Positions 1 through 5,308 are shown, counted from the stretch's first letter. The stretch is DNA of 5,936 bases from Candidatus Bipolaricaulota bacterium (GCA_030612565.1 JAUWNQ010000039.1:1-5936), one strand, 5' to 3'. Translations and numbers: made by a program. Notes: generated by a model from the sequence alone, not told the origin.

Positions 1-235
1 CGACGATGACGGGGCCTCCGATCAGGCAACAGGGAACATCTCCGTCAACCCATAGGTTGTAGTCACCCAGCTCATGTAAGGCAAAGCTCCTCTCCGGAAG
101 AAAGGAGGGGATCTTCGTGTGGATCGGGTCTTGCAATGCAACACCAGCTTCTGCTGGAAACTTCTGAGGATCCCGCAGGATAACCCGTCCAAAAAAACCG
201 TCATGCCGCCCTGTATACAAAACGTAGACGCTCAT
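1..235 (-). CDS. Unrecognised protein, 5' part only (runs off left edge)
   Basis: On the minus strand an ATG at 235-233 opens a reading frame that stays open for 78 codons to the window edge. A TAG stop lies directly before the ATG in frame, so this ATG (or a later codon) must be the start. The translation begins MSVYVLYTGRHDGFFGRV and continues as a mixed polar/hydrophobic, soluble-looking protein. It has a Cys-Cys pair near residue 69 (DVPCCLIGGP) and no signal peptide. I do not recognise a family and assign no function. No Shine-Dalgarno sequence is visible upstream (the preceding bases read GTATTGTAG), so the true start could be leaderless or lie at a downstream TTG (codon 6). It is divergent from the glutamine amidotransferase gene, with 114 bp between the two starts. 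Being open to the edge and protein-like supports a real gene; the lack of an RBS and of homology recognition lowers confidence. Confidence 0.55.
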   Translation of the reverse strand, partial: MSVYVLYTGRHDGFFGRVILRDPQKFPAEAGVALQDPIHTKIPSFLPERSFALHELGDYNLWVDGDVPCCLIGGPVIV

Positions 236-349
236 CTACAATACGTAGGCGGTGATAGCGATGCTGAGAGTGTTGCTCGGTTCTGAGGCGCGGCTTGATC
301 CCAGATCTGCCGAAACGCCGCCATACCCAAGCAAAAGTGAGGAGAAAAG
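236..349. other. Divergent intergenic region upstream of the amidotransferase gene
   Basis: These 114 bp separate the unknown minus-strand gene from the plus-strand amidotransferase gene and must hold any promoters for both. I see no convincing -35/-10 pair. TTGCTC and TTGATC hexamers occur on the plus strand around 275-301, but no good -10 box follows at 16-18 nt. The only clear signal is the GAGGAG Shine-Dalgarno sequence at 339-344. Confidence 0.5.
339..344 (+). promoter_or_regulatory. Ribosome binding site of the class II glutamine amidotransferase gene
   Basis: GAGGAG lies five nucleotides before the ATG at 350. This fixes that ATG as the start, and so places the catalytic cysteine at codon 2 as the family requires. 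Confidence 0.8.
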
Positions 350-1072
350 ATGTGTCGGATGATCGCCGCGCCGTTCGGCGTCAAAGGTGAAACACTTATT
401 GAGCCGTTTGTGCGCATGGCCCGAGGAGAGAATGCGCTACATGAGCACAACCAAAGCTTAGGCAAGTTCCGCCACGGAGATGGGTGGGGCGTTGTTTATG
501 CAGAGGGGGGAACGTATCACTCCTACCGTAGTCTGAAACCCTGCTGGGACGATCCAACACTAGAACAATTAAGGGATCGCACGGTTCTTCTCCTCCATGC
601 ACGACGCGCCTCGCGCGGAAATGTAACGCTCGAAAACGTTCACCCGTTCCAGCACACGCACAACGCGCAGACCTGGTACTTCTGTCACAACGGGACGATC
701 AAAGACCACATGGAACGGTCTCCTGAAATGGGAGGGGATACCGACTCCGAACGGTATTTCCATCTATTGCTTAACCACCTCGACGAAAGCCACCCAGTCG
801 CGAGCATAGATAGGACGCTTTCATCGCTTAAGAACTACACATCGCTGAATTCTTTTCTGTTGAACGAGAACCGTTTTTACGCGATCAACCGCTTCTCTAA
901 ATCACCCCTCTACTACACCCTCCACCTCCACCAGGGAGAGGAAGGGGCCCTCCTCTCTTCAGAGCCGCTCCTCGATGTAGCCTTAGATTGGAATCCGCTC
1001 ACAAACAGAACAGTAATGATCTTCGATCGTGATGCCGGAACGGTGCGTTCACTAGCTCCGCCGACCGGTTAA
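350..1072 (+). CDS. Class II glutamine amidotransferase (YafJ/EgtC-like, GATase_4)
   Basis: The 240-aa protein starts MCRM, giving the N-terminal nucleophile Cys2 exposed after removal of Met1. This is the defining feature of Ntn-type class II glutamine amidotransferases. Further family motifs follow in order: GDGWG (43-47), HARRAS (83-88), HPF (98-100), the HNG oxyanion/glutamine-binding motif (113-115) and GDTDSE (129-134). Length and motif spacing fit the stand-alone YafJ-like group, where the glutaminase domain is the whole protein, rather than PurF, GlmS or AsnB, which carry a second synthetase domain. Family knowledge: such domains release ammonia from glutamine or, as in EgtC, cleave a gamma-glutamyl amide. 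The substrate of this one cannot be read from the sequence. There is no signal peptide, so it is likely cytoplasmic. No partner synthetase is adjacent: a separately promoted nuclease-like gene lies downstream and a divergent unknown gene upstream. The class assignment is secure; the pathway is unknown. Confidence 0.9.
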   Translation: MCRMIAAPFGVKGETLIEPFVRMARGENALHEHNQSLGKFRHGDGWGVVYAEGGTYHSYRSLKPCWDDPTLEQLRDRTVLLLHARRASRGNVTLENVHPFQHTHNAQTWYFCHNGTIKDHMERSPEMGGDTDSERYFHLLLNHLDESHPVASIDRTLSSLKNYTSLNSFLLNENRFYAINRFSKSPLYYTLHLHQGEEGALLSSEPLLDVALDWNPLTNRTVMIFDRDAGTVRSLAPPTG

Positions 1073-1120
1073 TCCTTCCCTCTCTCCACGATGATTGCTT
1101 TTTCATGACACCACCCCGGC

Positions 1121-1150
1121 TTGCCTCGTTCGCAGGCTTATCAGTATACT
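1121..1150 (+). promoter_or_regulatory. Sigma70-type promoter candidate for the TNase-like/LTD gene
   Basis: TTGCCT (1121-1126) and TATACT (1145-1150) are separated by 18 nt in the 100-bp gap between the amidotransferase stop and the next start. Transcription would begin near 1157, leaving a leader of about 16 nt before the start codon. Each hexamer matches the consensus at about four or five of six positions. The call rests on inspection only. Confidence 0.5.
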
Positions 1151-1161
1151 TCGTGGACAGA

Positions 1162-1169
1162 AAGGAGGT
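1162..1169 (+). promoter_or_regulatory. Strong ribosome binding site deciding the TNase-like gene start
   Basis: AAGGAGGT is a near-complete anti-16S match lying just before ATG 1173 (MIMSKK) and ATG 1179 (MSKK). It argues against the longer in-frame version beginning at TTG 1095, whose extra 26 residues would run through the promoter and this site. Confidence 0.8.
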
Positions 1170-1172
1170 GGT

Positions 1173-2087
1173 ATGATCATGTCCAAGAAGGTTTTTCTCT
1201 CAATCCTTTTGTTTGTCGTCCTCGCCTACTCTCTCATCCTGAACGGGGGAACATCCGATCTGCTACTCGTTCAGGGAATACGAGCCAAGGACGGCGATAC
1301 GATCGTTATCGCGTTTTCCGATGGAACGAGGGAACAAGTGCGCTACGCATCGATCAACGCCCCTGGTCTCGATCAATGCTTTGGCGAGGAGGCAAGGGAT
1401 TACAACGAGGCGCTCATCAAGGGGAAGGACTTATGGATAGAGCTTAATCCGATCGATGATGGATATGAGCGAGCGCAGGACAGGCTCCTGGCACATGTCT
1501 TTCTCTCCCCTGCAAGGACACAGACGAGCAGCGTTTCTGCCCTCATGGTCGCCGCGGGGATGGCGCGATTGGACGTGTTTAATCCCAGCGATACGGCGAT
1601 CAGAAACGGGGATGACTTCTCCGTTCGCTACGCAGACTTCATCATTGCAACCCAGATCGAGGCGGCGTCGGCCAGACATGGATGGTGGGGAGAGTGCGAT
1701 AACTACACGGAATCCGATCTGATCATCGCGGCGATCAGGCAATGGAGCGACGATGAGATAGTCTATATCGTAAATCGCGGGTCTGAATCTGTCAATCTTG
1801 CCGCTGAGTGGAAGCTCCAGGATGCATCAGGGAGCGAGAGGAATGTGCTTGATTTCAGCGACTATCTGATCTGGAAATGTCTACTCCCTCCTGGAGGGCT
1901 GCTCCGGATTCACTCCGGCTCCATTGCCACGGGCAGAGGAGGAGAGCATACAACCTGTGGAGAGTCAAAAGTAGACTTCTACTGGACCGGGCACAAAATA
2001 TGGGATCAAGATAAGGATACGGCTTGGCTCTATGACCCCGCGGGAGGGTTAATCTACGATTACGTCTATCCCCTCGACTGGGAATAA
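1173..2087 (+). CDS. Exported TNase-like (SNase-fold) protein with C-terminal lamin-tail-like domain
   Basis: The 304-aa protein (start chosen by the AAGGAGGT site; M3 is the alternative) opens with Lys-Lys and a hydrophobic stretch (about 7-24). This is a signal peptide or membrane anchor with no lipobox. Residues about 33-175 resemble the thermonuclease/SNase fold: DGDT (40-43) matches the first metal-binding loop, R57 aligns with SNase Arg35, and R104 aligns with Arg87. CFGEEA (69-74) and the ending GWWGEC (170-175) are typical of bacterial homologues. However, the loop that is normally D-[TA]-P-E reads NAPG (62-65), so the equivalents of SNase Asp40 and the catalytic Glu43 are lost. Activity is therefore doubtful. 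Residues about 190-300 look like a lamin-tail domain: VYIVNRGSESVNL, W213, LPPGGLLRIHSG, then DTAWLYDPAGGLIYDYVY. SNase plus LTD fusions are known among exported bacterial proteins. Likely role at the cell surface: nucleic-acid binding or cleavage (inference). Confidence 0.8.
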   Translation: MIMSKKVFLSILLFVVLAYSLILNGGTSDLLLVQGIRAKDGDTIVIAFSDGTREQVRYASINAPGLDQCFGEEARDYNEALIKGKDLWIELNPIDDGYERAQDRLLAHVFLSPARTQTSSVSALMVAAGMARLDVFNPSDTAIRNGDDFSVRYADFIIATQIEAASARHGWWGECDNYTESDLIIAAIRQWSDDEIVYIVNRGSESVNLAAEWKLQDASGSERNVLDFSDYLIWKCLLPPGGLLRIHSGSIATGRGGEHTTCGESKVDFYWTGHKIWDQDKDTAWLYDPAGGLIYDYVYPLDWE

Positions 2088-2089
2088 AC

Positions 2090-2114
2090 TACCCCACCGC
2101 AAGCGGTCGGGGTA
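2090..2114 (+). terminator. Hairpin after the TNase-like gene, possible bidirectional terminator
   Basis: Two bases past the stop, TACCCC-ACCGC pairs with GCGGT-C-GGGGTA. This gives an 11-bp stem with one bulged C on the 3' side and a tight AA (or opened CAAG) loop. It is followed by TTAATA, a poor U-tract, so intrinsic termination would be weak. On the minus strand the same stem is followed by GTTTATT, so it could serve the convergent rbfA unit too. It may instead be one copy of a dispersed palindromic repeat, as its neighbours suggest. Confidence 0.5.
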
Positions 2115-2126
2115 TTAATAGCATCA

Positions 2127-2193
2127 CGTCACACCGGCGAAGGCCGGTGTCCACGAACGAATCACTGGATTCCGGCATGCGCCGGAATGACAG
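2127..2193. repeat. Tandem pair of REP-like palindromes
   Basis: Two hairpins share one plan. The first has stem ACACCGGC (2131-2138), loop GAAG and GCCGGTGT (2143-2150). The second has ATTCCGGC (2169-2176), loop ATGC and GCCGGAAT (2181-2188). Both have eight perfect base pairs and a four-base loop. Beyond a 1x2 internal loop both add three outer pairs: CGT/ACG (2127-2129 with 2153-2155) and CTG/CAG (2165-2167 with 2191-2193). The stems differ at two positions (CA versus TT) and the opposite arms change to match (TG versus AA), so pairing is conserved while sequence is not. The CCGGC-loop-GCCGG core beside TGGATTC/GAATGAC resembles extragenic palindromic repeats seen in many bacterial genomes. 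No REP-associated transposase lies in the window. Confidence 0.7.
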
Positions 2194-2206
2194 CATTCAC
2201 AGCAAG

Positions 2207-2228
2207 CTGCGGGGAATCCAACCCGCAG
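2207..2228. repeat. Hairpin, third palindrome type in the intergenic cluster
   Basis: CTGCGGG (2207-2213) pairs perfectly with CCCGCAG (2222-2228) around an eight-base loop. No T-run follows on either strand, so it is not a standard terminator. Its position in line with the REP-like pair suggests it belongs to the same repeat-rich patch. Confidence 0.5.
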
Positions 2229-2359
2229 AGATTGAACCGATAACCTTAGGGTGACCTCTGTTCCGTGTGGGCACTTAACCGGGGCTGCACGTCCCAGACA
2301 AGAGATTACTATCAGCGGTCAGCTATCGTCCTTCCCTGATTGCCATTCGCAATCCAAAA
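2229..2359. other. Non-coding remainder of the convergent intergenic region
   Basis: No plausible gene is visible here on either strand. One further small hairpin is present: GATTGC (2338-2343), loop CATTC, GCAATC (2349-2354), again without a T-run. The 7-mer AGAGATT occurs at 2227-2233 and again at 2301-2307. The stretch lies between the ends of two convergent genes (stops at 2087 and 2360), where terminators and decayed mobile sequence are expected. I cannot identify its origin. Confidence 0.5.
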
Positions 2360-3025
2360 TCACCTCTCTCCGTCACTCATCACTGCTTCCTTCTCATGGG
2401 GAACGTACAGGTCGGTCAGGAGCGTGTTGACCCACGCAAAGGTGAGGACCGAGACCCCACGCGCAATCCAATTCCCTATGCTCCCAAGAGGAAGGGCAAC
2501 GGTCGCACCAACGACGATAAACGTCGGCGCGTAGAGGATCGCCAAGAATCGCAGCAGAAAGACAAGATCATGCCAGTCCTGCGTCATCGCGAAGCTCGTC
2601 CGCATCCCCGCAATACCGCTCGCCCCATCGATCACGATCGCCTGCTTGTAGAAGATCCAGCGCAGCCCTATATATGCGCCGGGGATGAAGAGAAGAAGAA
2701 ACCCGATAAAGACACCCAGATTGACCATGATCTCCCCGGCAACGAGGTGCCCGTAACATGGGAGGATACGTGTGAGAGCCTGGCTCAATGTGAGCGGCTC
2801 GCCGATCCTCTCCCCGTGGACGAGGAGGATGAACAGACCGTTGAAGACCGGGGAGAGGAGGATGAACGTTCCCATCGAGAGGATCCACCTTGGATTCTCG
2901 ATCTCGTACAGGGTCGCCTGGGAGTCCATAGCGTAGAGGATCACCACAAAGAAGAGGGAGAGCAAGAGAAGGAGTGGTCGCTGAAACGGGAGAGATAGGG
3001 CGCGGCTAATCGGATAGGATCGCAT
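2360..3025 (-). CDS. Multi-pass integral membrane protein of unknown function
   Basis: The 221-aa protein has about five hydrophobic segments (roughly 17-33, 48-70, 97-120, 153-179 and 184-206). A short basic N-terminus precedes them and a charged tail (HEKEAVMSDGER) follows. The middle reads FIPGAYIGLRWIFYKQAIV (113-131), followed by a Gly-rich turn and MRTSFAMTQ. The pattern 'P-G-x(3)-x-R-W-x-F-x(2)-Q-x(2)-V' followed by a short amphipathic helix is typical of poorly characterised membrane domains of the DUF975/YciC/GDPD-membrane-domain type. That link is family resemblance from memory, not a search. ATG 3025 is the only reasonable start: an in-frame TGA lies just upstream. It overlaps the last 20 nt of rbfA. 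The nearest Shine-Dalgarno sequence (GAGGA) is only two bases away, so translation probably depends on ribosomes finishing rbfA. It is the last gene of the infB-rbfA unit. The function is not known. Confidence 0.85.
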   Translation of the reverse strand: MRSYPISRALSLPFQRPLLLLLSLFFVVILYAMDSQATLYEIENPRWILSMGTFILLSPVFNGLFILLVHGERIGEPLTLSQALTRILPCYGHLVAGEIMVNLGVFIGFLLLFIPGAYIGLRWIFYKQAIVIDGASGIAGMRTSFAMTQDWHDLVFLLRFLAILYAPTFIVVGATVALPLGSIGNWIARGVSVLTFAWVNTLLTDLYVPHEKEAVMSDGER

Positions 3026-3368
3026 CGTCCTCGTCTTTCAGTAGCCGGTTGATCCGCATCGCCCACTCCACAGTATCATCGAGGATGAACTCCAATTGAG
3101 GGGTGTAGCGGAGCGGAAAGCGTTTTGCGAGTTCGGTCCGAAAGAATCCACGGTCGTGACGGAACGCGGCGAGAACCGCATCGCGGTCAACGGAACTATC
3201 AACAGCCACGTACACCTTGGCATAGTGAACATCGGGGGAGAGCTTGACATCCATAACCGTGGGAAAGGCATCACGGATCACCGGGTCGCGTGCTTCAAAC
3301 TCGATAATTGAGGAGAGCTCACGCTTGATCTCTTCGCGCAACCGGGCTTGTATCCGTCCATCAGCCAT
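3006..3368 (-). CDS. rbfA: Ribosome-binding factor A
   Basis: The 120-aa protein fits RbfA in length and pattern throughout. It has an N-terminal helix rich in Arg/Glu (RIQARLREEIKRELSSII, 5-22), then the RDP turn (27-29). The strand LSPDVHYAKVYVAV (43-56) follows, then RGFFRTELAKRFPLRYTP (73-90) and LEFILDD (92-98), ending in a short acidic tail. The fold is a single type-II KH-like domain. Family knowledge: RbfA binds the 30S subunit near helix 1 of 16S rRNA and is needed for late 30S maturation and cold adaptation. A TTG codon directly precedes ATG 3368. GAGG at 3379-3376 sits seven bases before the ATG, so the ATG is chosen, giving MADGR. The start overlaps the stop of a possible small ORF as TGATG. 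The gene follows infB, its usual neighbour, and its 3' end overlaps the membrane-protein gene. Confidence 0.95.
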   Translation of the reverse strand: MADGRIQARLREEIKRELSSIIEFEARDPVIRDAFPTVMDVKLSPDVHYAKVYVAVDSSVDRDAVLAAFRHDRGFFRTELAKRFPLRYTPQLEFILDDTVEWAMRINRLLKDEDDAILSD

Positions 3369-3469
3369 CAAAGAACCTCGTTGGAATCGATGGGGTCACA
3401 AGCGAAATCCCCTCTCCAAGATTGAGAGAGAAGGAGGATCAGGTGGTATGCATCACAGAGGGGCAGCAT
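3368..3469 (-). CDS. Possible 33-residue small ORF between infB and rbfA
   Basis: ATG 3469-3467 opens 33 codons (MLPLCDAYHLILLLSQSW, then an acidic C-terminal half) ending in TGA at 3370-3368. Two features suggest translation. GAGGA (3478-3474) overlaps the infB stop and lies four bases before the ATG. The TGA overlaps the rbfA ATG as TGATG, a classic coupling arrangement. The ORF fills the infB-rbfA gap almost exactly. The peptide has a short hydrophobic patch (about 9-15) and two cysteines and matches no family I know. In other bacteria a DUF503-type gene can sit here, but this ORF is far too short for that. It may be only a coupling device or a chance ORF in a transcribed spacer. Confidence 0.35.
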   Translation of the reverse strand: MLPLCDAYHLILLLSQSWRGDFACDPIDSNEVL

Positions 3470-3476
3470 CGCGTCC

Positions 3477-5207
3477 TCAGCGTTCGATCTCTTCCAGGAT
3501 GAAGACGATGAACCGGTCACCGACCTCGACATCATCGAAGTCCTTGAGGCGAATGCCGCACTCCCGTCCGGTCTGGACCTCCTTCACATCATCCTCAAAT
3601 CGCCGCAAGGACGCGATCTCCCCATCGAAGACCCCCTCCCCCTGCCGGAGGACGTGCACCTTCCCCTTACGGGTTACCTTCCCATCCGAAACATAGCATC
3701 CCGCAACGATCCCGCCCGGGGTCTTGAACAATTGCCGGACCTCGACCTCACCGAGCTTCACCTCTTCGTACTCCGGGGCGAGGCGTTGCTTGAGGGCACG
3801 TTCTATCTCATCGAGCAGATCGTAGATGATGTCGTAGATAAGGAGAGGAACCCCTTCGCGATCGGCAAGCTTTGCCGCCTTGGCATCCGCCTTGACCCCG
3901 AAACCGACGACGAGGCAGTCCGTGGGGAAACTCGCCGCAAGGAGGACATCCCCCTCAGAGACAGTCCCGACCCCGGAGTGCAGGAATTCCACCTGCACAT
4001 CCCCCACGTCGAGCGATTCGATCTCCCGGCGCGCCGCTTCCAGCGCCCCGGTCGACGATGCCTTCAGGATCAGCTGCAGCTTCTCCTCCTCCATAGCCTC
4101 ACGGAACAGGTCCTCCACACTCATCTTCGCCCGTGAGCGCCGTGGGGTCGCCGCCGCTGCCTTTCGCTGCGCTGCGCAGACCTTAGCCTGGTTCTGGTTC
4201 TTCTTGACCTCGACCGGTGTCCCAACCGGTGGAACTTCTTGTAAGCCAAGGATCTCCGCTACCTGCCCCGGACCAACCCCGCGGATTCTTTTCCCGGTCT
4301 CATCGATCAACGCCTTCACCCGACCATAGGTCGTCCCGGCAACAATACAATCCTTCTCGTGCAGGGTGCCATTCTTGACGACCACGGTCCCCACCGGACC
4401 ACGCCCCGAGGAGAGGTGGCTCTCGATGATGATCGCCTCTAGCTCCCCCTTCGGGTCGCCACGGATATCCTCCATCTCGGCGACGAGGAGGATCATCTCC
4501 AACAGGTCCTCGATGTTCTCCCCTTTGAGCGCCGAAATAGGGACGGTGATCGTCTCCCCTCCCCACGCTTCCGGGGTCAGACCATGCTTCGTCAGGTCGT
4601 TCATGACCTTGTCGACGTTCGCGTTCGGTTTATCGATCTTATTGACCGCCACTATCATCGGGATCTTTGCGGCGTGGATGTGATCGATCGCTTCCTGTGT
4701 CTGCGCCATCACTCCATCGTCCGCCGCCACGACCAGGATCGCGATATCGGTCGCCTTCGCCCCGCGCGCCCGCATCCCGGTGAATGCCTTGTGACCCGGG
4801 GTATCGATGAACGTAATCATCTTCCCGTGCAGATCGACCTGGTAGGCAGCGATCCCTTGGGTGATCCCCCCTGCCTCCTTCGCTGCCAGGTGAGAATCTC
4901 GGATCGCATCGAGGAGAGTCGTCTTTCCGTGATCGATGTGCCCAAGGACGGATACGATTGGAGGACGGGGATCGCCCTTTCGAACCGGCTTCTCCTCGAC
5001 CTCTACGCCCGGCTCTTCTTCCTTTGCCACCGATGCCGACGGCGCGCGCGCCTCCTGATAGAGGTTGACGATGAGCGCGTGCTCCTCATCGTCGACCGTG
5101 TTCGCCGCCTTGAGCCCCGGCATTCCCATCTCTGCGAGCTTAGCGATCAGCTCCTTGCTGGAGATGCCCAGCTCCTTCGCAATCTCATAGACTCTCTTTC
5201 TCGTCAA
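3477..5207 (-). CDS. infB: Translation initiation factor IF-2
   Basis: This 576-aa translational GTPase delivers fMet-tRNA to the 30S subunit and promotes 50S joining. Residues 1-52 form the IF2_N module (RVYEIAKELGISSKELIAKL), followed by a short acidic linker (about 53-78). The G domain shows G1 GHIDHGKT (89-96), G2 around GGITQGI (113-119, Thr116), G3 DTPGH (135-139, with the catalytic His139), G4 NKID (189-192) and G5 SAL (225-227). Domain II contains SSGRGPVGTVVVKNGTL (266-282). Domain III includes SGVGTVSEGDV (411-421). The C2 fMet-tRNA-binding domain contains GGIVAGCYVSDGKV (498-511) and ends near GDRFIVFI. The long N-terminal extension of enterobacterial IF2 is absent, as in Thermus. 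The start is TTG 5207, supported by GAAGGG (5219-5214) at six bases. Switch I reads ITQGIAAY where most IF2 have ITQHIGAY. The gene has its own promoter candidate and leads rbfA. Confidence 0.97.
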   Translation of the reverse strand: MTRKRVYEIAKELGISSKELIAKLAEMGMPGLKAANTVDDEEHALIVNLYQEARAPSASVAKEEEPGVEVEEKPVRKGDPRPPIVSVLGHIDHGKTTLLDAIRDSHLAAKEAGGITQGIAAYQVDLHGKMITFIDTPGHKAFTGMRARGAKATDIAILVVAADDGVMAQTQEAIDHIHAAKIPMIVAVNKIDKPNANVDKVMNDLTKHGLTPEAWGGETITVPISALKGENIEDLLEMILLVAEMEDIRGDPKGELEAIIIESHLSSGRGPVGTVVVKNGTLHEKDCIVAGTTYGRVKALIDETGKRIRGVGPGQVAEILGLQEVPPVGTPVEVKKNQNQAKVCAAQRKAAAATPRRSRAKMSVEDLFREAMEEEKLQLILKASSTGALEAARREIESLDVGDVQVEFLHSGVGTVSEGDVLLAASFPTDCLVVGFGVKADAKAAKLADREGVPLLIYDIIYDLLDEIERALKQRLAPEYEEVKLGEVEVRQLFKTPGGIVAGCYVSDGKVTRKGKVHVLRQGEGVFDGEIASLRRFEDDVKEVQTGRECGIRLKDFDDVEVGDRFIVFILEEIER

Positions 5208-5213
5208 CAGTAA

Positions 5214-5219
5214 CCCTTC
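5214..5219 (-). promoter_or_regulatory. Ribosome binding site supporting the TTG start of infB
   Basis: On the minus strand GAAGGG ends six bases before TTG 5207. There is no ATG or GTG in a suitable place, so infB very likely starts at this TTG. Confidence 0.75.
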
Positions 5220-5237
5220 TTTAGTAGTTATTAATAG

Positions 5238-5273
5238 TGACGCAGACTATACCTCATCGACGAAGTAGCGTCA
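5238..5273 (-). promoter_or_regulatory. Inverted repeat spanning the infB promoter, operator candidate
   Basis: TGACGC (5273-5268, inside the -35 box) and GCGTCA (5243-5238, at the expected transcription start) are perfect inverted six-mers. Their outer edges are 36 bp apart, bracketing the promoter. A dimeric regulator could bind here. Six-base matches can arise by chance, so this is tentative. Confidence 0.3.
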
Positions 5274-5274
5274 A
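5246..5274 (-). promoter_or_regulatory. Sigma70-type promoter candidate for infB-rbfA
   Basis: On the minus strand TTGACG (5274-5269) and TATAGT (5251-5246) are separated by exactly 17 nt. Each hexamer matches the consensus at five of six positions, making this the best promoter-like sequence in the window. Transcription would start near 5239 and give an infB leader of about 30 nt. It lies in the 101-bp gap after the TPR gene. Confidence 0.7.
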
Positions 5275-5308
5275 ACAGAAGACGGGCCTAAAGAAAAATC
5301 AGGGTCGG

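Noticed and set aside
1095..1172. Extending the TNase-like protein to TTG 1095
   Set aside because: The added 26 residues would cover the promoter candidate and the AAGGAGGT site. Starting at 1173 gives a proper signal or anchor sequence at the N-terminus.
2090..2228. CRISPR array
   Set aside because: The palindromes differ in sequence and spacing, and no direct repeat of 23-40 bp recurs with regular spacers.
2396..2998. 200-codon plus-strand frame opposite the membrane-protein gene
   Set aside because: Its composition is extreme (Glu, Asp, Arg, Pro) with no hydrophobic core, a typical complement of hydrophobic membrane codons. The minus-strand frame has clear membrane segments, an rbfA overlap and family-like motifs.
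3406..3440. Hairpin in the infB-rbfA spacer (CCTTCTC with GAGAGG-type pairing) as a terminator or attenuator
   Set aside because: The stem is only about six or seven pairs including a G-T pair, has a long loop and no T-run, and the genes on both sides are normally co-transcribed.
3448..3696. Plus-strand ATG at 3448 preceded by AGGAGG, reading into infB
   Set aside because: The Shine-Dalgarno-like run lies ten bases from the ATG, but the product is a low-complexity Ser/Arg/Pro-rich antisense of the conserved IF2 C-terminus.
4584..5213. 209-codon open frame on the plus strand opposite infB
   Set aside because: It is antisense to the conserved IF2 N-terminal and G domains and is Arg/Leu/Asp-rich, as expected from the complement of a high-GC gene. 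It has no recognisable domain.
5281..5308. Terminator between the TPR gene and infB (T-rich GATTTTTCTTT on the minus strand)
   Set aside because: The T-run is not preceded by a stable GC-rich stem; only CCT/AGG-scale pairing is possible.
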